Below, piece by piece: positions 1-15,871 of a stretch of DNA of 64,000 nucleotides. Within the stretch, counting starts at the first letter, position 1, and each line of letters starts with the position of its first letter. Origin of the DNA: JAFAYN01 sp963733105 (GTDB lineage Bacteria; Gemmatimonadota; Gemmatimonadetes; Longimicrobiales; Longimicrobiaceae); assembly GCA_963733105.1 (NCBI GenBank), contig CAVTCB010000009.1, positions 161,736-225,735 on the forward strand, read 5' to 3'. Under the pieces are notes generated by a model. It had not been told where the DNA came from. It searched no databases and saw only the letters and a list, made by a program, of their open reading frames with translations. The position numbers and the translations under genes were made by a program.

Positions 1-3000
1 GACGACGCCCTTGGGGCGGCCGGTGGAGCCGGAGGTGTAGATGACGTAGGCGGCGTTGTGGGGGGAGAGGGCGGGCGCCGGGGCCATACCCCCGCCGGAA
101 GGCGCGTCCTCCACCCGCACGGTCTCTCCCCCGAACCCCGGCACCCGCTCCGCCAGCCCCGCCTCCGTAAGCAGGAGCCGCGCTCCGCTGTCGGCCAGCA
201 TGTACTCCAGGCGCTCCGCCGGGTAGGCGGGGTCGAGCGGGAGGTAGGCGCCGCCGGCCTTGAGCACGCCCAGCATCGCCACCACCATCGCCGCCGAGCG
301 CTCCAGGAGGAGTCCCACGCGAGACTCGGGGCCGACGCCGCGCGCCCGCAGGTGTCGGGCGAGCGCGTCGGCGCGGCGGTCCAGCTCCGCGTAGGTGAGC
401 GTCCCGCCGTCCGCGGACAGGGCGACGGCATCGGGGGTGCGGCGCGCCTGCGCCTCGAACAGGGCCGGGACGGTGGCGTCCGGGTCCAGCTCCAGCGCGG
501 TGCGGTTCCACCCGTGGAGGAGGAGCGCCTCCTCCGCGGGGTCCAGCATCGGCGCCTCGCGGACGGCGACGCCCGGGTCGGCGGCGTACGCCTCCAGGAG
601 GCGGCGGAAGTGCCCCGTCCAGCGCTCCACCGTCGCCCGGTCGTACAGGTCGGTGGCGTACTCGACCAGGGTGGAGAGCGCGCCGTCGGGCTCCTCCGAC
701 AGGTACAGGCTCAGGTCGTAGCGCGAGGTGCGGACGGCGGCCTCCACCGGCTCCGCCTCGATCCCGGGGAGGGAGAAGCGCCCGGCGGGGGTGTTCTGCA
801 GGGCGAAGAGGACCTGCACCAGCGGGTTGCGGCTGGTCTCGCGCGGAATTCCCGCGGCCTCCACGATCTGGTCGAAGGAGAGGTCGCCGTGCGGGTAGGC
901 GTCCAGCGCGGCGGAGCGGACCCCGCGCAGCAGGTCGCGGAAGCTCCCCTCGCCGTCCACCCTCGCCCGCACCGGGAGGACGTTGATGAAGCACCCGATC
1001 AGCGGCTCCAGCGCGGGGTGGTCGCGCCCGGCGACGGGGGTCCCCACCACCAGGTCGTCCTGCCCGGTGTAGCGGTGCACCCACGCCGCGAAGCCGGCCA
1101 GGAGCACCATGAAGAGCGTGGCGTCCTCCCGGCGCGCCAGGGCGCGCAGCGAGGCAGCCGGCCCCGGCTCCAGGCGGAAGGTGAAGGCGTCCCCCGCGAA
1201 GCTCTGCACCGGCGGGCGCGGGCGGTCGGAGGGGAGGTCCAGGGCGGCGGGGGCGCCCTGCAGGCGCGCGCGCCAGAAGTCCAGCCTGCGGGCCAGGGCG
1301 TCGCCCTCCAGCCGGCCGCGCTGCCACACGGCGTAGTCGGCGTACTGGAGCGCCAGCGGGGGGAGCTCCGCCTCCGACCCGGCGAGCGCGGCCTCGTAGT
1401 GCGCCCGCAGCTCGCGGACGAGGATCCCCACCGACCACCCGTCGGAGACGACGTGGTGCACGGCCACCAGGAGGACGTGCTCCCGCTCCGACAGGCGGAG
1501 CAGGGTGGCGCGCATCAGCGGCGCCTCGCGCAGGTCGAAGGGGCGCGACACCTCGTCGGCGGCGTAGCGCGCGACGTGCTCCTCGCGCCCCGCCGGGTCG
1601 AAGGGGCCCAGGTCCACCAGGGGGAGGACGAAGGGGCGCGCGGGCTCCACCACCTGCGCCACCTCCCCGCCCCGCTCCACGAAGCGCGTGCGCAGCGCCT
1701 CGTGCCGCGCGACCACCCCCTCCAGCGCCTTCCGCAGCGCCTCGGCGGACAGCTCGCCGCGGAGCCGGAAGCCCGTCCCCAGGTTGTAGCCGGCGGGCTC
1801 CAGCTGGTGCAGGAACCAGAGGCGCTGCTGCGCGAAGGAGAGCGGGAGCGGCCCGTCCCGCGGGGACGCGCGCGATGGGAGGCGTGGGGCCCCCGCCGCG
1901 GGCGGCGTCCACGCGCGCGGCCAGCTCCGCCACGGTGGGCGCCTCGAAGAGCGCGCGCACCGGGACGTCGGCCCCCAGCGCCTCGCGGACGCGGGACACC
2001 ACGCGCGTGGCCAGGAGCGAGTGCCCGCCCAGCGCGAAGAAGTCGTCGCCCGCGCCCACGCGCTCCACCCCCAGCACCTCGGCCCAGATCCCCGCCAGCA
2101 CCTCCTGCGTGGGGGTGCGCGGCGCCAGCGACGCCGTCTCCCCCGGGGCGGAGTCCGGGGCCGGGAGGGCGCGCCGGTCCACCTTGCCGCTGGGGGTGAG
2201 CGGGAACGCCTCCAGGGCGACGAAGGCGGAGGGGACCATGTACTCCGGGAGCCGCTCGCGCAGGAAGGCGCGCAGCTCCCCCGCGGACGGGGCGCCGGAG
2301 CCCGTCTCGACGATCAGGTAGCCCACGAGCACCTTCGCGCCCTGCGCCCCGTCGCGGACCTCGGCCAGTGCGTCGTGCACCGCGGGGTGCGCGCGCAGGA
2401 CGGCCTCCACCTCGCCGGGCTCCACGCGGAAGCCGCGCACCTTGGCCTGCCGGTCCGCGCGCCCCAGGAACTGGAGGGTGCCGTCCGGGAGCCAGCGCGC
2501 CCGGTCGCCGGTGCGGTACAGCCGCGCCCCCGGCTCCGCCGCGAAGGGGTCGGGGACGAAGCGCTCGGCGGTCAGGCCGGGGCGCGCCAGGTAGCCGCGC
2601 GCCAGCCCCGCGCCCCCGGCGTACAGCTCGCCCGGGACGCCGCCGGGGACGGGGTTGAGACCCCCGTCCAGGAGGTGGACGCGGGTGTTCCGCACCGGCC
2701 GCCCGATGGGGGTGGTGCGCTCGGGAGCGGGGCCCTCCGGGAGGGAGTAGAGGGTGGCGCAGATGCTGGCCTCGGTGGGCCCGTACCCGTTGACCACGCG
2801 GAGCCCCGGCACGGCGTCCGCCACGCGCCGCAGGAGCGGCTCGGGGATCGGCTCCACCCCCACCAGGAGGCGCCGCAGCGAGAAGGCCCCGGGGCGGGCC
2901 TCCGCGCGATCCGCCAGGTCGCGGAGCATGAAGGGGGGGACGTAGGCGGCGGCCACGCGCTCCGCCTCCAGCCACGCCGCGTACCCCTCCGCCGACGCGC

Positions 3001-5166
3001 GCACTTCCTCCGCCGGGAAGAGGAGCGTCCCCCCCGCGGAGAGCGCGGAGAACAGCTCGTAGACGGAGACGTCGAAGCCCAGCCGCGTCCACACCGCGCA
3101 GCGGTCGCCCGGCCGCAGCGGCACCCGCATCTCCATGTCGTCCAGCAGGTTCGCCGGCCCGCGGTGCGGGACCGCGACGCCCTTGGGGAGGCCGGTGGAG
3201 CCGGAGGTGTAGATGACGTAGGCCAGGGAGTCGGGGGTGACGCCGTTCTCCCCTCCCCTGCTTGCGGGGGAGGGGCCGGGGGTGGGGGGCTCCATCGACC
3301 ACGATCTCCCCTCGGAACTCCGGGAGCCGCTCCCGCAGCTCCACGGTGGTCAGCAGGAGCGGCGCGGCGGCGTCCTCCAGCATGTACGCCAGGCGCTCGG
3401 CCGGGTAGGCGGGGTCGAGCGGGAGGTAGGCGGCGCCGGCCTCGAGGACGGCGAGTACCGCGGTCACCAGCTCCGTCCCCGGCTCCAGGCAGATCCCCAC
3501 CACCGCCTCCGGTCCGACGCCGCGGGCGCGGAGGCCGGCGGCCAGGAGCTCGGCGCGGGCGTCCAGCTCCGCGTAGGTGAGCCGCTCCCCGGCGTGCTCC
3601 ACGGCCACGGCTCCGGGGGTGCGGCGGGCCTGCGCCTCGGAAGCGGGCGTGCAGCCGGGGCTCGCCGGGCTCGCCCCGCTCGCCGGGGCTCCACTCGCCC
3701 AGGAGGCGGCCGCGCTCCCCCGCGGGGAGGATGGACAGCTCCGAGATGCGCCGGTCGGGGGACGCCGCCACGTCCTCCAGGAGCGCGCGGAAGGCCGCGG
3801 CCATCCTGGCCACGGTCGGCGCGTCCCACAGGGCGGCGGCGTACTCCAGGGCCCCGTCCACCGCCCCGTCGCGCTCGGCCAGGCGGAGCGTCAGGTCGAA
3901 GGCGGAGATCCCGGTGTCGGCTTCCACGGGGACCAGGCGGACGCCGGGAAGGTCCAGGGGCGCGGGAGGGGCGGAGTCCAGGAGGAACATCACCTGGCAG
4001 AGCGGCGGGCGGCTCAGGTCGCGCTCCGGGTGCAGCTCCGCCACCAGCACACCGAAGGGGAGCTCCTCGTGCTCGTAGGCGCCGAGCGCCGTCCCGCGCA
4101 CGCGCCGCAGCGCCTCGCGGAAGGCGGGATCGCCGCCCAGGTCGGTGCGGAGCGCCAGCGTGTTGGCGAGGAAGCCGACCAGCCCCTCCGTCTCCGCGCG
4201 CCCGCGGTTGGCGACCGGGGTCCCCACCACCAGGTCGGTCTCCCCCGCGTAGCGGGCCAGGAGGGTCTTCCAGGCGGCCAGGAGGACCATGAAGAGCGTG
4301 GCCTCCTCCTCGCGCGCCAGGACGCGCAGCGCGTCCGCCACGGGGGCGGGGACGCGGAAGCGGTGCGTCCCCCCGGCGAACGACTGCACGGGGGGGCGGG
4401 GACGGTCGGTGGGGAGCTCCAGCGAGGGCGGCGCCCCCGCGAGCTTCGCCGTCCAGTAGCCGAGCTGCCGCTCCAGGAGCTCGCCGCGGAGCCGCTCGCG
4501 CTGCCAGGCGGCGTAGTCGGCGTAGCGGACCGGGGGCTCCGGGAGGCGGGGCTCCGCTCCGGCGGCGAAGGCCGCGTACGCCTCCGACACCTCCCGCACG
4601 ATCACGCCGCGCGACCACCCGTCGCTCACCACGTGGTGCATGGCCAGGAGGAGGAGGTGCCGCTCCGGGGCCAGGCGCAGCAGCGTGGCGCGCAGCAGCG
4701 GCCCGCGCGCCAGGTCGAAGGGGCGGGCGGGCTCCTCGCGGACGCGGCGCTCCGCCGCGGCCTCCGCCTCCTCCGGCGGGAGCGCGGACAGGTCCTCGAA
4801 GTCCAGGGGGACGCGCATCCCCTCCACCACCACCTGCTCCGGCTCCCCGCCCCGCGCCGCGAACACGGTGCGCAGCGCGTCGTGGCGCTCCACCACGGCG
4901 TCCAGCGCGCGGCCCAGCGCCTCCACGTCCAGCGCCCCCTCCAGCCGGGTGACGCCCAGCTCGTTGTAGGCGGGGTTCCCGGGCTCCATCTGGTCGATGA
5001 ACCAGAGCCGCTCCTGCGCGAACGAGAGCGGGGCCGGTCCGGTCCCGGGGCGCCGCGGGATGGACGGCGCGGGCGCGCGCCCGGACTCCTTCTCCCGCAG
5101 GCGCTCCATGAGGAGGGCGAGCTTCTCGGGAGAGAGGCGGGCGAGCCGATCGGAGAGCTGGTCCAT
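1..5166 (-). CDS. NRPS, C-A-PCP-C-A, truncated at left window edge, three apparent frameshifts
   Basis: Elongation synthetase of the left lipopeptide line. The ATG at 5166 opens a short helical docking-like N terminus (MDQLSDRLARLSPEKLALL). Then come a C domain (about 5070-3700, active site HHVVSDG), an A domain (about 3600-2150), a PCP (GGHSLLA near 2025), a second C domain (about 1860-540, again HHVVSDG) and an A domain cut by the window edge inside its IYTSGSTG motif. The first A domain has specificity residues reading DVYYLGGIC, which I cannot assign. Keeping the motifs in frame requires three one-base corrections: an extra base near 3636, one within the GC-rich repeat at 3248-3289, and an extra C near 1877. 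It starts 37 bp after the FAAL gene and probably receives the acyl-seryl chain from it. No termination domain is visible. The family call is certain; whether the gene is intact depends on the frame breaks. Confidence 0.9.
3248..3289. repeat. GC-rich palindromic repeat inside an A domain, copy 1
   Basis: An imperfect hairpin (CCCCTCCCC..GGGGGAGGGG) with a G-rich tail lies between the A2 and A3 motifs of the A domain, immediately before IYTSGSTG. It encodes the peptide PHPRPLPRKQGRGE. It has the same architecture as the copies near 6.7, 25.1, 31.4, 38.9 and 45.2 kb. This copy coincides with a needed frame change; its C run is one base longer than in the 45.2 kb copy. Confidence 0.8.
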
Positions 5167-5203
5167 GATCCGGGTGCGTGTCGTTTCGGATGGGAGCGGA
5201 GGA

Positions 5204-10675
<5,472 letters not shown>

Positions 10676-10724
10676 GCCGCGTCCGTCCTCGCCCTCTGCG
10701 TAGCTCTCCCCCGCCCAGTTCCCC

Positions 10725-11786
10725 TCACGCGGACGCGCCCGCCGGCTCTCCGGTCCAGAGGTGGGACACGTCCCCGAAGCGCTCCGACACCCACGTGTCC
10801 GAGAACACCGTGTCCAGGTAGCGCTCCCCCCGGTCGCACAGGATCAGCACGCAGGTGGAGCCGTCGGGGATGGCGTCCCGCATCCGCTCCAGTGCCACCA
10901 TCACCCCGCCCGAGGAGCCCCCCACCAGGAGCGCCTCGCGGCGCACCAGCCTGCGGCACCCCACCACGCAGTCCAGGTCGTTCACGTGGAGCTGGTGGTC
11001 GGCCAGCCCGGGGCGGAAGATCTCCGGGAGGAGCCCCGACCCCAGCCCCGGGATGTTGCGCGTGGCCTTGGGCCCGCCGAAGATCACGCTTCCCAGCGCG
11101 TCCACGGCCACCACCTTGGTCCGCAGCCCGTGCTCGCGGACGTACTCGGCGCACCCGCGCAGGGTGCCGCAGGTGCTGGTGGCGCAGAACACGTAGTCCA
11201 CCTCGCCCTCCAGCTCCACGGCGATCTCGCGCATGGTGCCCTCGTAGTGCGAGGCGGGGTTCCCCTCGTTGGCGAACTGGTTGGGCCAGAAGGTGCTCCC
11301 GAAGGCGTCCATCAGCTCCCTCACCCGGCTCAGGCGCGCGGGGAGGAACTCGCCGGTGGCGGGGTCCGGCTCCCGCACCACGTCCACCTCGGCGCCGTAG
11401 GCCCGGAGGATCTGGACGTGCTGGACGGTGGTGCGGGCGTCCACCACGCACACGAAGCGGAGCCCCAGGTACAGGCACGCCTGGGCCAGGCCGATCCCCA
11501 TGTTCCCGGAGCTGGACTCCACCACCACGGTGTCCCGCCGGATCGCCCCGGCCTGGATGCCGCGCCGGAGGATGCTCAGCGCCGGGCGGTCCTTGGCGCT
11601 CCCGCCGGGGTTCATCCCCTCCAGCTTGGCGTACAGGCGGAAGCGGCTGTCGGGGAGGACGCGGCGGAGGGGCACCAGGGGCGTGCGGCCGATGGCACCC
11701 AGCACCCCGGACTCCAGCGCCTGCGCGATCCGGTCGTCCGGCTCGCCCTGCGCGAGGAAGGGGGACACTCCTGGGTACGTCTTCAT
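10725..11786 (-). CDS. sbnA: SbnA-like N-(2-amino-2-carboxyethyl)-L-glutamate synthase (diaminopropionate pathway)
   Basis: PLP-dependent enzyme of the cysteine synthase fold. Its SbnA relatives join O-phosphoserine and glutamate, the first step to L-2,3-diaminopropionate; SbnB normally completes the pathway and is not in the window. The 353-residue protein has the PLP lysine at K65 (GGSAKDRP), a substrate loop ESSSGN near 90-95, and features I associate with SbnA rather than CysK: FANEGNPASHY, VAVDALGSVIFGG, and a C-terminal DRGERYLDTVFSDTW. The ATG at 11786 is preferred over an upstream in-frame ATG at 11951 because homology starts there and the extension is low-complexity Arg/Pro. It leads the operon with the FAAL and NRPS genes, so diaminopropionate is probably a building block of that peptide. 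A generic cysteine synthase is possible but less likely. Confidence 0.8.
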   Translation of the reverse strand: MKTYPGVSPFLAQGEPDDRIAQALESGVLGAIGRTPLVPLRRVLPDSRFRLYAKLEGMNPGGSAKDRPALSILRRGIQAGAIRRDTVVVESSSGNMGIGLAQACLYLGLRFVCVVDARTTVQHVQILRAYGAEVDVVREPDPATGEFLPARLSRVRELMDAFGSTFWPNQFANEGNPASHYEGTMREIAVELEGEVDYVFCATSTCGTLRGCAEYVREHGLRTKVVAVDALGSVIFGGPKATRNIPGLGSGLLPEIFRPGLADHQLHVNDLDCVVGCRRLVRREALLVGGSSGGVMVALERMRDAIPDGSTCVLILCDRGERYLDTVFSDTWVSERFGDVSHLWTGEPAGASA

Positions 11787-11922
11787 TCGTGGCCCTGTCG
11801 GCACGGGGGACGCGGGAACACCGGTTCGCCGGGTGGGTGGCACGGTGCGGCGGGGAGGATTGCGACGCGTGGCGCGAAGTGCTCCCCCGGTGGGAGCTGC
11901 GTGTGAGTCCGGGCTGCCCGAA

Positions 11923-11951
11923 AATTTCGCCGGCCCCGCACCCGAAGTCAA
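11923..11951 (-). promoter_or_regulatory. Candidate promoter for the sbnA-FAAL-NRPS operon
   Basis: On the minus strand TTGACT (11946-11951) is followed after 17 bp by GAAATT (11923-11928). The -35 box is good and the -10 box weak. It lies in the only sizeable gap upstream of the operon. The rest of 11787-12012 holds no gene that I can see. Confidence 0.35.
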
Positions 11952-12012
11952 GACGGGAAATATGCTAGATTACCCTCCGGGCCGGGGCGTGCGTCCGGGG
12001 CCGGTCTCGCCG

Positions 12013-12390
12013 CTACCTCCCCCCGCCGTCCAGGAAGCGGGCCACCTCCTCCAGCACCCGCCGCGGCTCGATGGGCTTGACCAGGTAGCCGTCGCACCCC
12101 ACCTCCTCGGCGCGGGCCCGGTCGCTCTCCAGGGCGTGCGCGGTCAGCGCGATGACGGGGAGGCCGGCCGTCTCGGGGTCGGCCTTGAGGATGCGGGTGG
12201 CCTCCCAGCCGTCGATCTCGGGGATGGAGATGTCCATCAGGACCAGGTCGGGGCGCTCCTCGCGCGCCAGGCGGATCGCCGCCGCGCCGTCGCGGGCCTC
12301 GACCACCCGGTAGCCGGAGTGCTCCAGGATGGTCCGGTAGACGGTGACGTTGTCCTCGTTGTCCTCCACCAGCAGGATGGTGCGGCTCAC
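12013..12390 (-). CDS. Stand-alone response-regulator receiver protein (CheY/DivK-like)
   Basis: Single-domain phospho-acceptor protein of 125 residues with no output domain. It shows the receiver set: acidic pair E9/D10, phosphorylation site D53 (LVLMD), T83 (IALTAHA) and K105 (YLVKP). It starts at GTG 12390, whose TGA also ends the upstream regulator (GTGA overlap), and has an AGGAG box six bases upstream, so translation is coupled to that gene. No histidine kinase is present; it may take phosphate from a kinase elsewhere. Its neighbour suggests signalling upstream of the flanking biosynthetic genes, but no target can be read from sequence. Confidence 0.9.
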   Translation of the reverse strand: MSRTILLVEDNEDNVTVYRTILEHSGYRVVEARDGAAAIRLAREERPDLVLMDISIPEIDGWEATRILKADPETAGLPVIALTAHALESDRARAEEVGCDGYLVKPIEPRRVLEEVARFLDGGGR

Positions 12391-13553
12391 GTTGGGCTCC
12401 TCTCGGGTTCCTCGACTTCGGGGTCGGACGCGGCCACCAGCAGCGCCAGCTTGAGCTGCACCGCCCCGTCCAGCGAGCGCGGCTCCAGCCCGGTGAGGCT
12501 GAACACGCGCCCCAGGTGGTTGCGCACGGTGTGGCGGTGCACGGACAGGTGCGCGGCCGTCCCGGCGACGGACATGTCGCACTCCAGGAAGGCGCGGAGG
12601 GTCTCCAGCGCCAGCGGGTGCTCGCGGAGCGGCTCCAGCACGAGCGCGGCCAGGTTGCGCCGGCTGGGGCTGCTGGGGGCGAAGAAGGCGGCGGACCCCA
12701 GCCCGCGCAGCTCGTAGACGCCGCCCGGGGTCCCCAGCCGGGGGCCCAGCCGCGCGGCGTAGGTGGCCTCGCGGTACGAGCGCCGCATCGCCTGCACGGG
12801 GTTGGCGGGGCGGTGCGGCTCGCCGATCCCCACGGCGGCTTCGGTCCCCGCGGCGGCCAGGGCGGCGCGGAGCTGGACGGCCAGCTCGCGGACGCGCCCT
12901 CGGGGGGCCCGCGGGTCGTGCTCGGGGAGGAGCACCCACTGCGTCTCGTCCACCTGCCCGAAGGGGGTGGAGCGCGCGGCGGAGCCCAGGACGCGCCGGA
13001 TCGCCTCCATGGGGTCGGCCCCGGCGGCGCCCGTGGGGGCGACGACCACCAGAGCGACGCGAGGGACGCACAGGTTCCACCCATAGACGGCGGCCACCAC
13101 GCGCGCCCGCTGGGCCTCGTCGCGCGAGCCGCGGAGCAGCCGGTGCAGGAGCCACCCGGGGTTGACGCTCTCGCTCCCCAGCGAGGCGGCGGCCTCGGCG
13201 AAGTCGAGCGCGAGCCCGATGGACACGGCGGCCACGCGGGCGGCGGTGACCACCTCGGGCCCGTCGCCGTGGGCGACGAGCGCCCCTGCGATGCGCCCCG
13301 AGAGGCGGACGGGGAGGCCCGCTCCGGGGCCGGCGTCGCCGCGCTCCGGGGGGTCGCCGCCCTCCAGGACGGCGAGGGCGCGGCGCTCCACCCGGCCGGC
13401 CGGGAGCCCGGCGGTGGAGGCCACGACGGTGCCGTGCCGGTCGGTCAGGGTGAACTCGATCCCCAGCTCGGCCGTGAGCCGGTCCAACAGGTCGCACGCG
13501 GGCGCCGGCAGGATCGCACCCCTGCGCGGCTCCCGTGTCGTGGCTTCGTCCAT
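12387..13553 (-). CDS. CdaR/PucR-family transcriptional regulator
   Basis: Probable DNA-binding regulator of 388 residues. The N-terminal 120 or so resemble a sugar-diacid-recognition sensor domain (LLDRLTAELGIEFTLTDRHG). The middle region resembles the degenerate GGDEF-like domain of this family. The C terminus holds the PucR-type helix-turn-helix (LRAFLECDMSVAGTAAHLSVHRHTV in parts, followed by VRNHLGRV). The ATG at 13553 is chosen because a strong GGAGG box lies seven bases upstream; an in-frame ATG at 13604 has none. It forms a two-gene operon with the receiver protein and lies between the two NRPS loci, making it a plausible pathway regulator, which is an inference from position only. 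Confidence 0.85.
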   Translation of the reverse strand: MDEATTREPRRGAILPAPACDLLDRLTAELGIEFTLTDRHGTVVASTAGLPAGRVERRALAVLEGGDPPERGDAGPGAGLPVRLSGRIAGALVAHGDGPEVVTAARVAAVSIGLALDFAEAAASLGSESVNPGWLLHRLLRGSRDEAQRARVVAAVYGWNLCVPRVALVVVAPTGAAGADPMEAIRRVLGSAARSTPFGQVDETQWVLLPEHDPRAPRGRVRELAVQLRAALAAAGTEAAVGIGEPHRPANPVQAMRRSYREATYAARLGPRLGTPGGVYELRGLGSAAFFAPSSPSRRNLAALVLEPLREHPLALETLRAFLECDMSVAGTAAHLSVHRHTVRNHLGRVFSLTGLEPRSLDGAVQLKLALLVAASDPEVEEPERSPT

Positions 13554-13625
13554 GTGCCTCCCTCCGTCTGTCCCGTTCCTCCTCCCGTGGGCACCCTTCC
13601 GCACCGCCGCGCGCGGCGCTCCGCG

Positions 13626-13654
13626 AGACTAGCGGCCGCCCACCACGCCTGCAA
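13626..13654 (-). promoter_or_regulatory. Candidate promoter of the regulator operon
   Basis: Minus-strand TTGCAG (13649-13654) and TAGTCT (13626-13631) are separated by 17 bp, about 70 bp upstream of the regulator ATG. Both boxes are only partial matches. It is divergent from the zinc-ribbon promoter. Confidence 0.35.
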
Positions 13655-13799
13655 TCGCCGCCCGGGCGATGCCCCGTCGCGGGGCGTCGCCTGGCGGGCG
13701 AAGGCGAGTCGGAGAAGGCGCCGCGAGCCACGTGCCACTCCGGGCGTCGGCGCATCGTGCGGCAGGAAGCTTGCCGCGGGCGCGCCCACGACGCCGCCG

Positions 13800-13827
13800 T
13801 TGTCGCCCACCGGCTTTCGGCTAGATT
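13800..13827 (+). promoter_or_regulatory. Candidate promoter of the zinc-ribbon gene
   Basis: TTGTCG (13800-13805) and TAGATT (13822-13827) are spaced by 16 bp, about 47 bp upstream of the ATG at 13875. The -10 box is a good match to the vegetative consensus. Confidence 0.4.
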
Positions 13828-13874
13828 GCTGGTCACCGCCCGGAACGTCCCGACATCCACTCCCCCGCGCTCCC

Positions 13875-14601
13875 ATGCCCGCAGCCACCCTCCGGTGCCC
13901 CTCCTGCGGCGCCGCCACGTCGTCCGACGCCGACCACTGCGCCTACTGCCACTCGCGGCTGGCGGCGGTGTCCTGCCCCTCCTGCTTCGGCACGCTCTTC
14001 CGCGGCTCGCGGCACTGCCCGCACTGCGGCGCGGCGGCGGCCCGCGAGGTGGAGGAGGACGCGGGCGCGCCGTGTCCCTGCCCGCGCTGCCGCGCGCAGA
14101 TGGCGGCGGTGCGCGTGGGGCCGACGTCGCTGCGGGAGTGCCCGGAGTGCGGGGGGGTGTGGGCGCGGCGGGAGGCGTTCGAGCGGATCTGCGCGGGGAC
14201 GGAGGAGCAGTCGGCGGTGCTGGGGACGGCGAGCCTCGCGCCCCGGCCGGCGGCGGGGCGCGGGGGAGGCGGTGCGCTACCTCCCCTGCCCGGAGTGCGG
14301 CGCGCTGATGAACCGGGTCAACTTCGCCCGCTGCTCGGGGGTGGTGACGGACGTGTGCCGCGAGCACGGGAGCTGGTTCGACCGCGGCGAGCTGCGCGGG
14401 ATCGTGGAGTTCATCCGCGGGGGCGGGATGAGCGTGGCGCGCGAGCGGGAGGTGCTGCGGCTGGAGGAGGAGCGGCGGCGGCTGGAGCGGGCGCGCCTGG
14501 CGGCGCAGTCCGGGGGTGCGGTCCGGTCGGACGCGGACGGCGAGGACTGGACGCGGGCGATCGGCGCGGCGTCCTCGCTGCTGCGCTTCCTGCGCGGCTA
14601 G
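13875..14601 (+). CDS. Multi-zinc-ribbon (zf-TFIIB-like) protein, one apparent frameshift
   Basis: Small cytoplasmic zinc-binding protein of unknown role, about 241 residues once one base is corrected. The N terminus has two rubredoxin-like knuckle pairs (CPSC/CAYC and CPSC/CPHC). Two zf-TFIIB-like ribbons follow: CPRC..CPECGGVW, and after the frame change CPEC..CREHGSWFDRGEL. The C terminus is a charged helix (LRLEEERRRLERARL) and a short tail. The frame must change in the G run at 14262-14266 (one base too many). The ATG at 13875 has no clear ribosome binding site. Its TAG stop contains the TA target duplicated by the IS630-type element that follows. The original stop appears preserved, because TA plus G is regenerated on the far side of the element. 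Confidence 0.8.
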
Positions 14602-15869
14602 TGTAGTGAGTCCGAAATAGGTTGGGTTTTGGCGTGGTATACGTTAGATTGTGCGCCATGCCAATGCCCATCGCGGAAGATCGAGTTGCGCGAGGCCCGG
14701 GGGACTCGCGCCGTGTTGGCTAGCAGGTCTATGGATTCTAGTTTCGTTCCCGTAGGCGCGTTCTCCCGTGATTTTCTAGTTCGAGACGTCTCTTCGAGTC
14801 GTCGCTCGACCCTCGCCAGCGGGGCAGAGTGGGAGTGATGAGGGCTGGCCGCCGATCTGGAGATGAGCCCGCCCACGTTCAAGAAGTGGCTGGAACGTAC
14901 GAGGCGGAGGTGGAATGGAGGTACGCATGCTGGAAGGATCCACCACGAACACCTCGGACGTCCCCGAAGGACGACTGGCGACAGCCGTCCGCCAAAGCGA
15001 GGCTGGACTAGAACTCGTCCGCCGTTACGCAGCAGGGTCCGCCGCTGGCGCGGGCACGCACTTGGCCGACGGACGCTTGCGCCGGTCTCGGACGCCAAGT
15101 TCGCTTCCACTGTGGGACGGGTGTGGACTCGCGCACCGGGCTTCAGCCACCACCGGTCGAGACCTTCAGATCCCCAAGGACCCGCGGTTGTTGAGAAGCT
15201 GCATGACGTTGTAGGCCAGTCCCTGGTCTCTCCTCGGAGGGCGGGAGGACCTTCAAGAGAAGCTCTTCACCGTTCCGAGTCGAAGACTCCGTCCAAGAAA
15301 CCCTGGACCACACTCGAAGCCGGGTCTGAACCGTGGGAACAGAAGGGGCGTCAGGAACTTCTGCGCTCTTACAAACGGTGGGACAGACCACGCTCTTCAC
15401 CGCCTGCACTTCGGCGGCAAGCTCTCGTGAATGCATGGTACGGGCAGCGTCATAGGAAGTTCCTGCGTCTCGCCGACAGACTAGGTCGTTCGGCACGGGC
15501 ATCTCGACTACGTTTCACGGTGGCAATCATCGACTCGACAACGCAACTCGTCGCACAAGCCACGAATGCCGTCCGTTTAGTCCTCCCGGGTGGAAAGAAC
15601 TCCAGCGTGCAGTTGCACCTCTGCCGCCAGTCCTTGGGCAATGGTGGAGATCGACTTCTCGGGCGGGAGGATCAGACGCAATCTCCAAGCTGCTACGGAA
15701 TTCGCGCGAACGAGCCGGCCGTAGCGGATCAACTGGTCACGTGCTTTCCATTGCCTACGTCACAAACGCGAACCGTGCCTCGGGAGCAAATTCCCTTCTC
15801 TCGACATCTACCGTCGAACGCGGTCTGATCAAAATCGGGAAAGCCAGACAAACTTTGAGCGCACTACAC
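14601..15869 (+). mobile_element. Decayed IS630-family insertion sequence
   Basis: A 1269-bp element with terminal inverted repeats beginning GTGTAGTG (left 14601, right ending at 15869, imperfect beyond eight bases). It is flanked on both sides by TA (14599-14600 and 15870-15871), the target duplicated by IS630/Tc1-type elements. The interior carries a plus-strand transposase relic broken into all three frames. Lower GC content than the surroundings marks it as foreign. Not autonomous. Confidence 0.8.
14828..15790 (+). pseudogene. IS630-type transposase remnant
   Basis: Fragments of an IS630 transposase can be followed in order but in shifting frames. They are a helix-turn-helix-like start (SPPTFKKWLER), GRPRRTT near 14965, VGRVW and GFSHH near 15115, and VVEKLHDVVGQSL (15190-15225), with the first conserved Asp-Glu-Lys region around 15255. 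Next come SYKRWDRP (15370), GQRHRKFLRLADRL (15445), a DNATHK-like Asp-Asn region near 15530, and WAMVEIDFSGGRIRR near 15640, which equals the usual WxNxVExFF block. No single frame covers the protein, so it cannot encode active transposase. The family assignment rests on the order and spacing of these blocks. Confidence 0.75.
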
Positions 15870-15871
15870 TA

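Noticed and set aside
13850..14367. Minus-strand extension of the receiver gene upstream to 14367
   Set aside because: Upstream sequence in that frame is low-complexity and antisense to the zinc-ribbon gene; receiver homology and a good ribosome binding site place the start at 12390.
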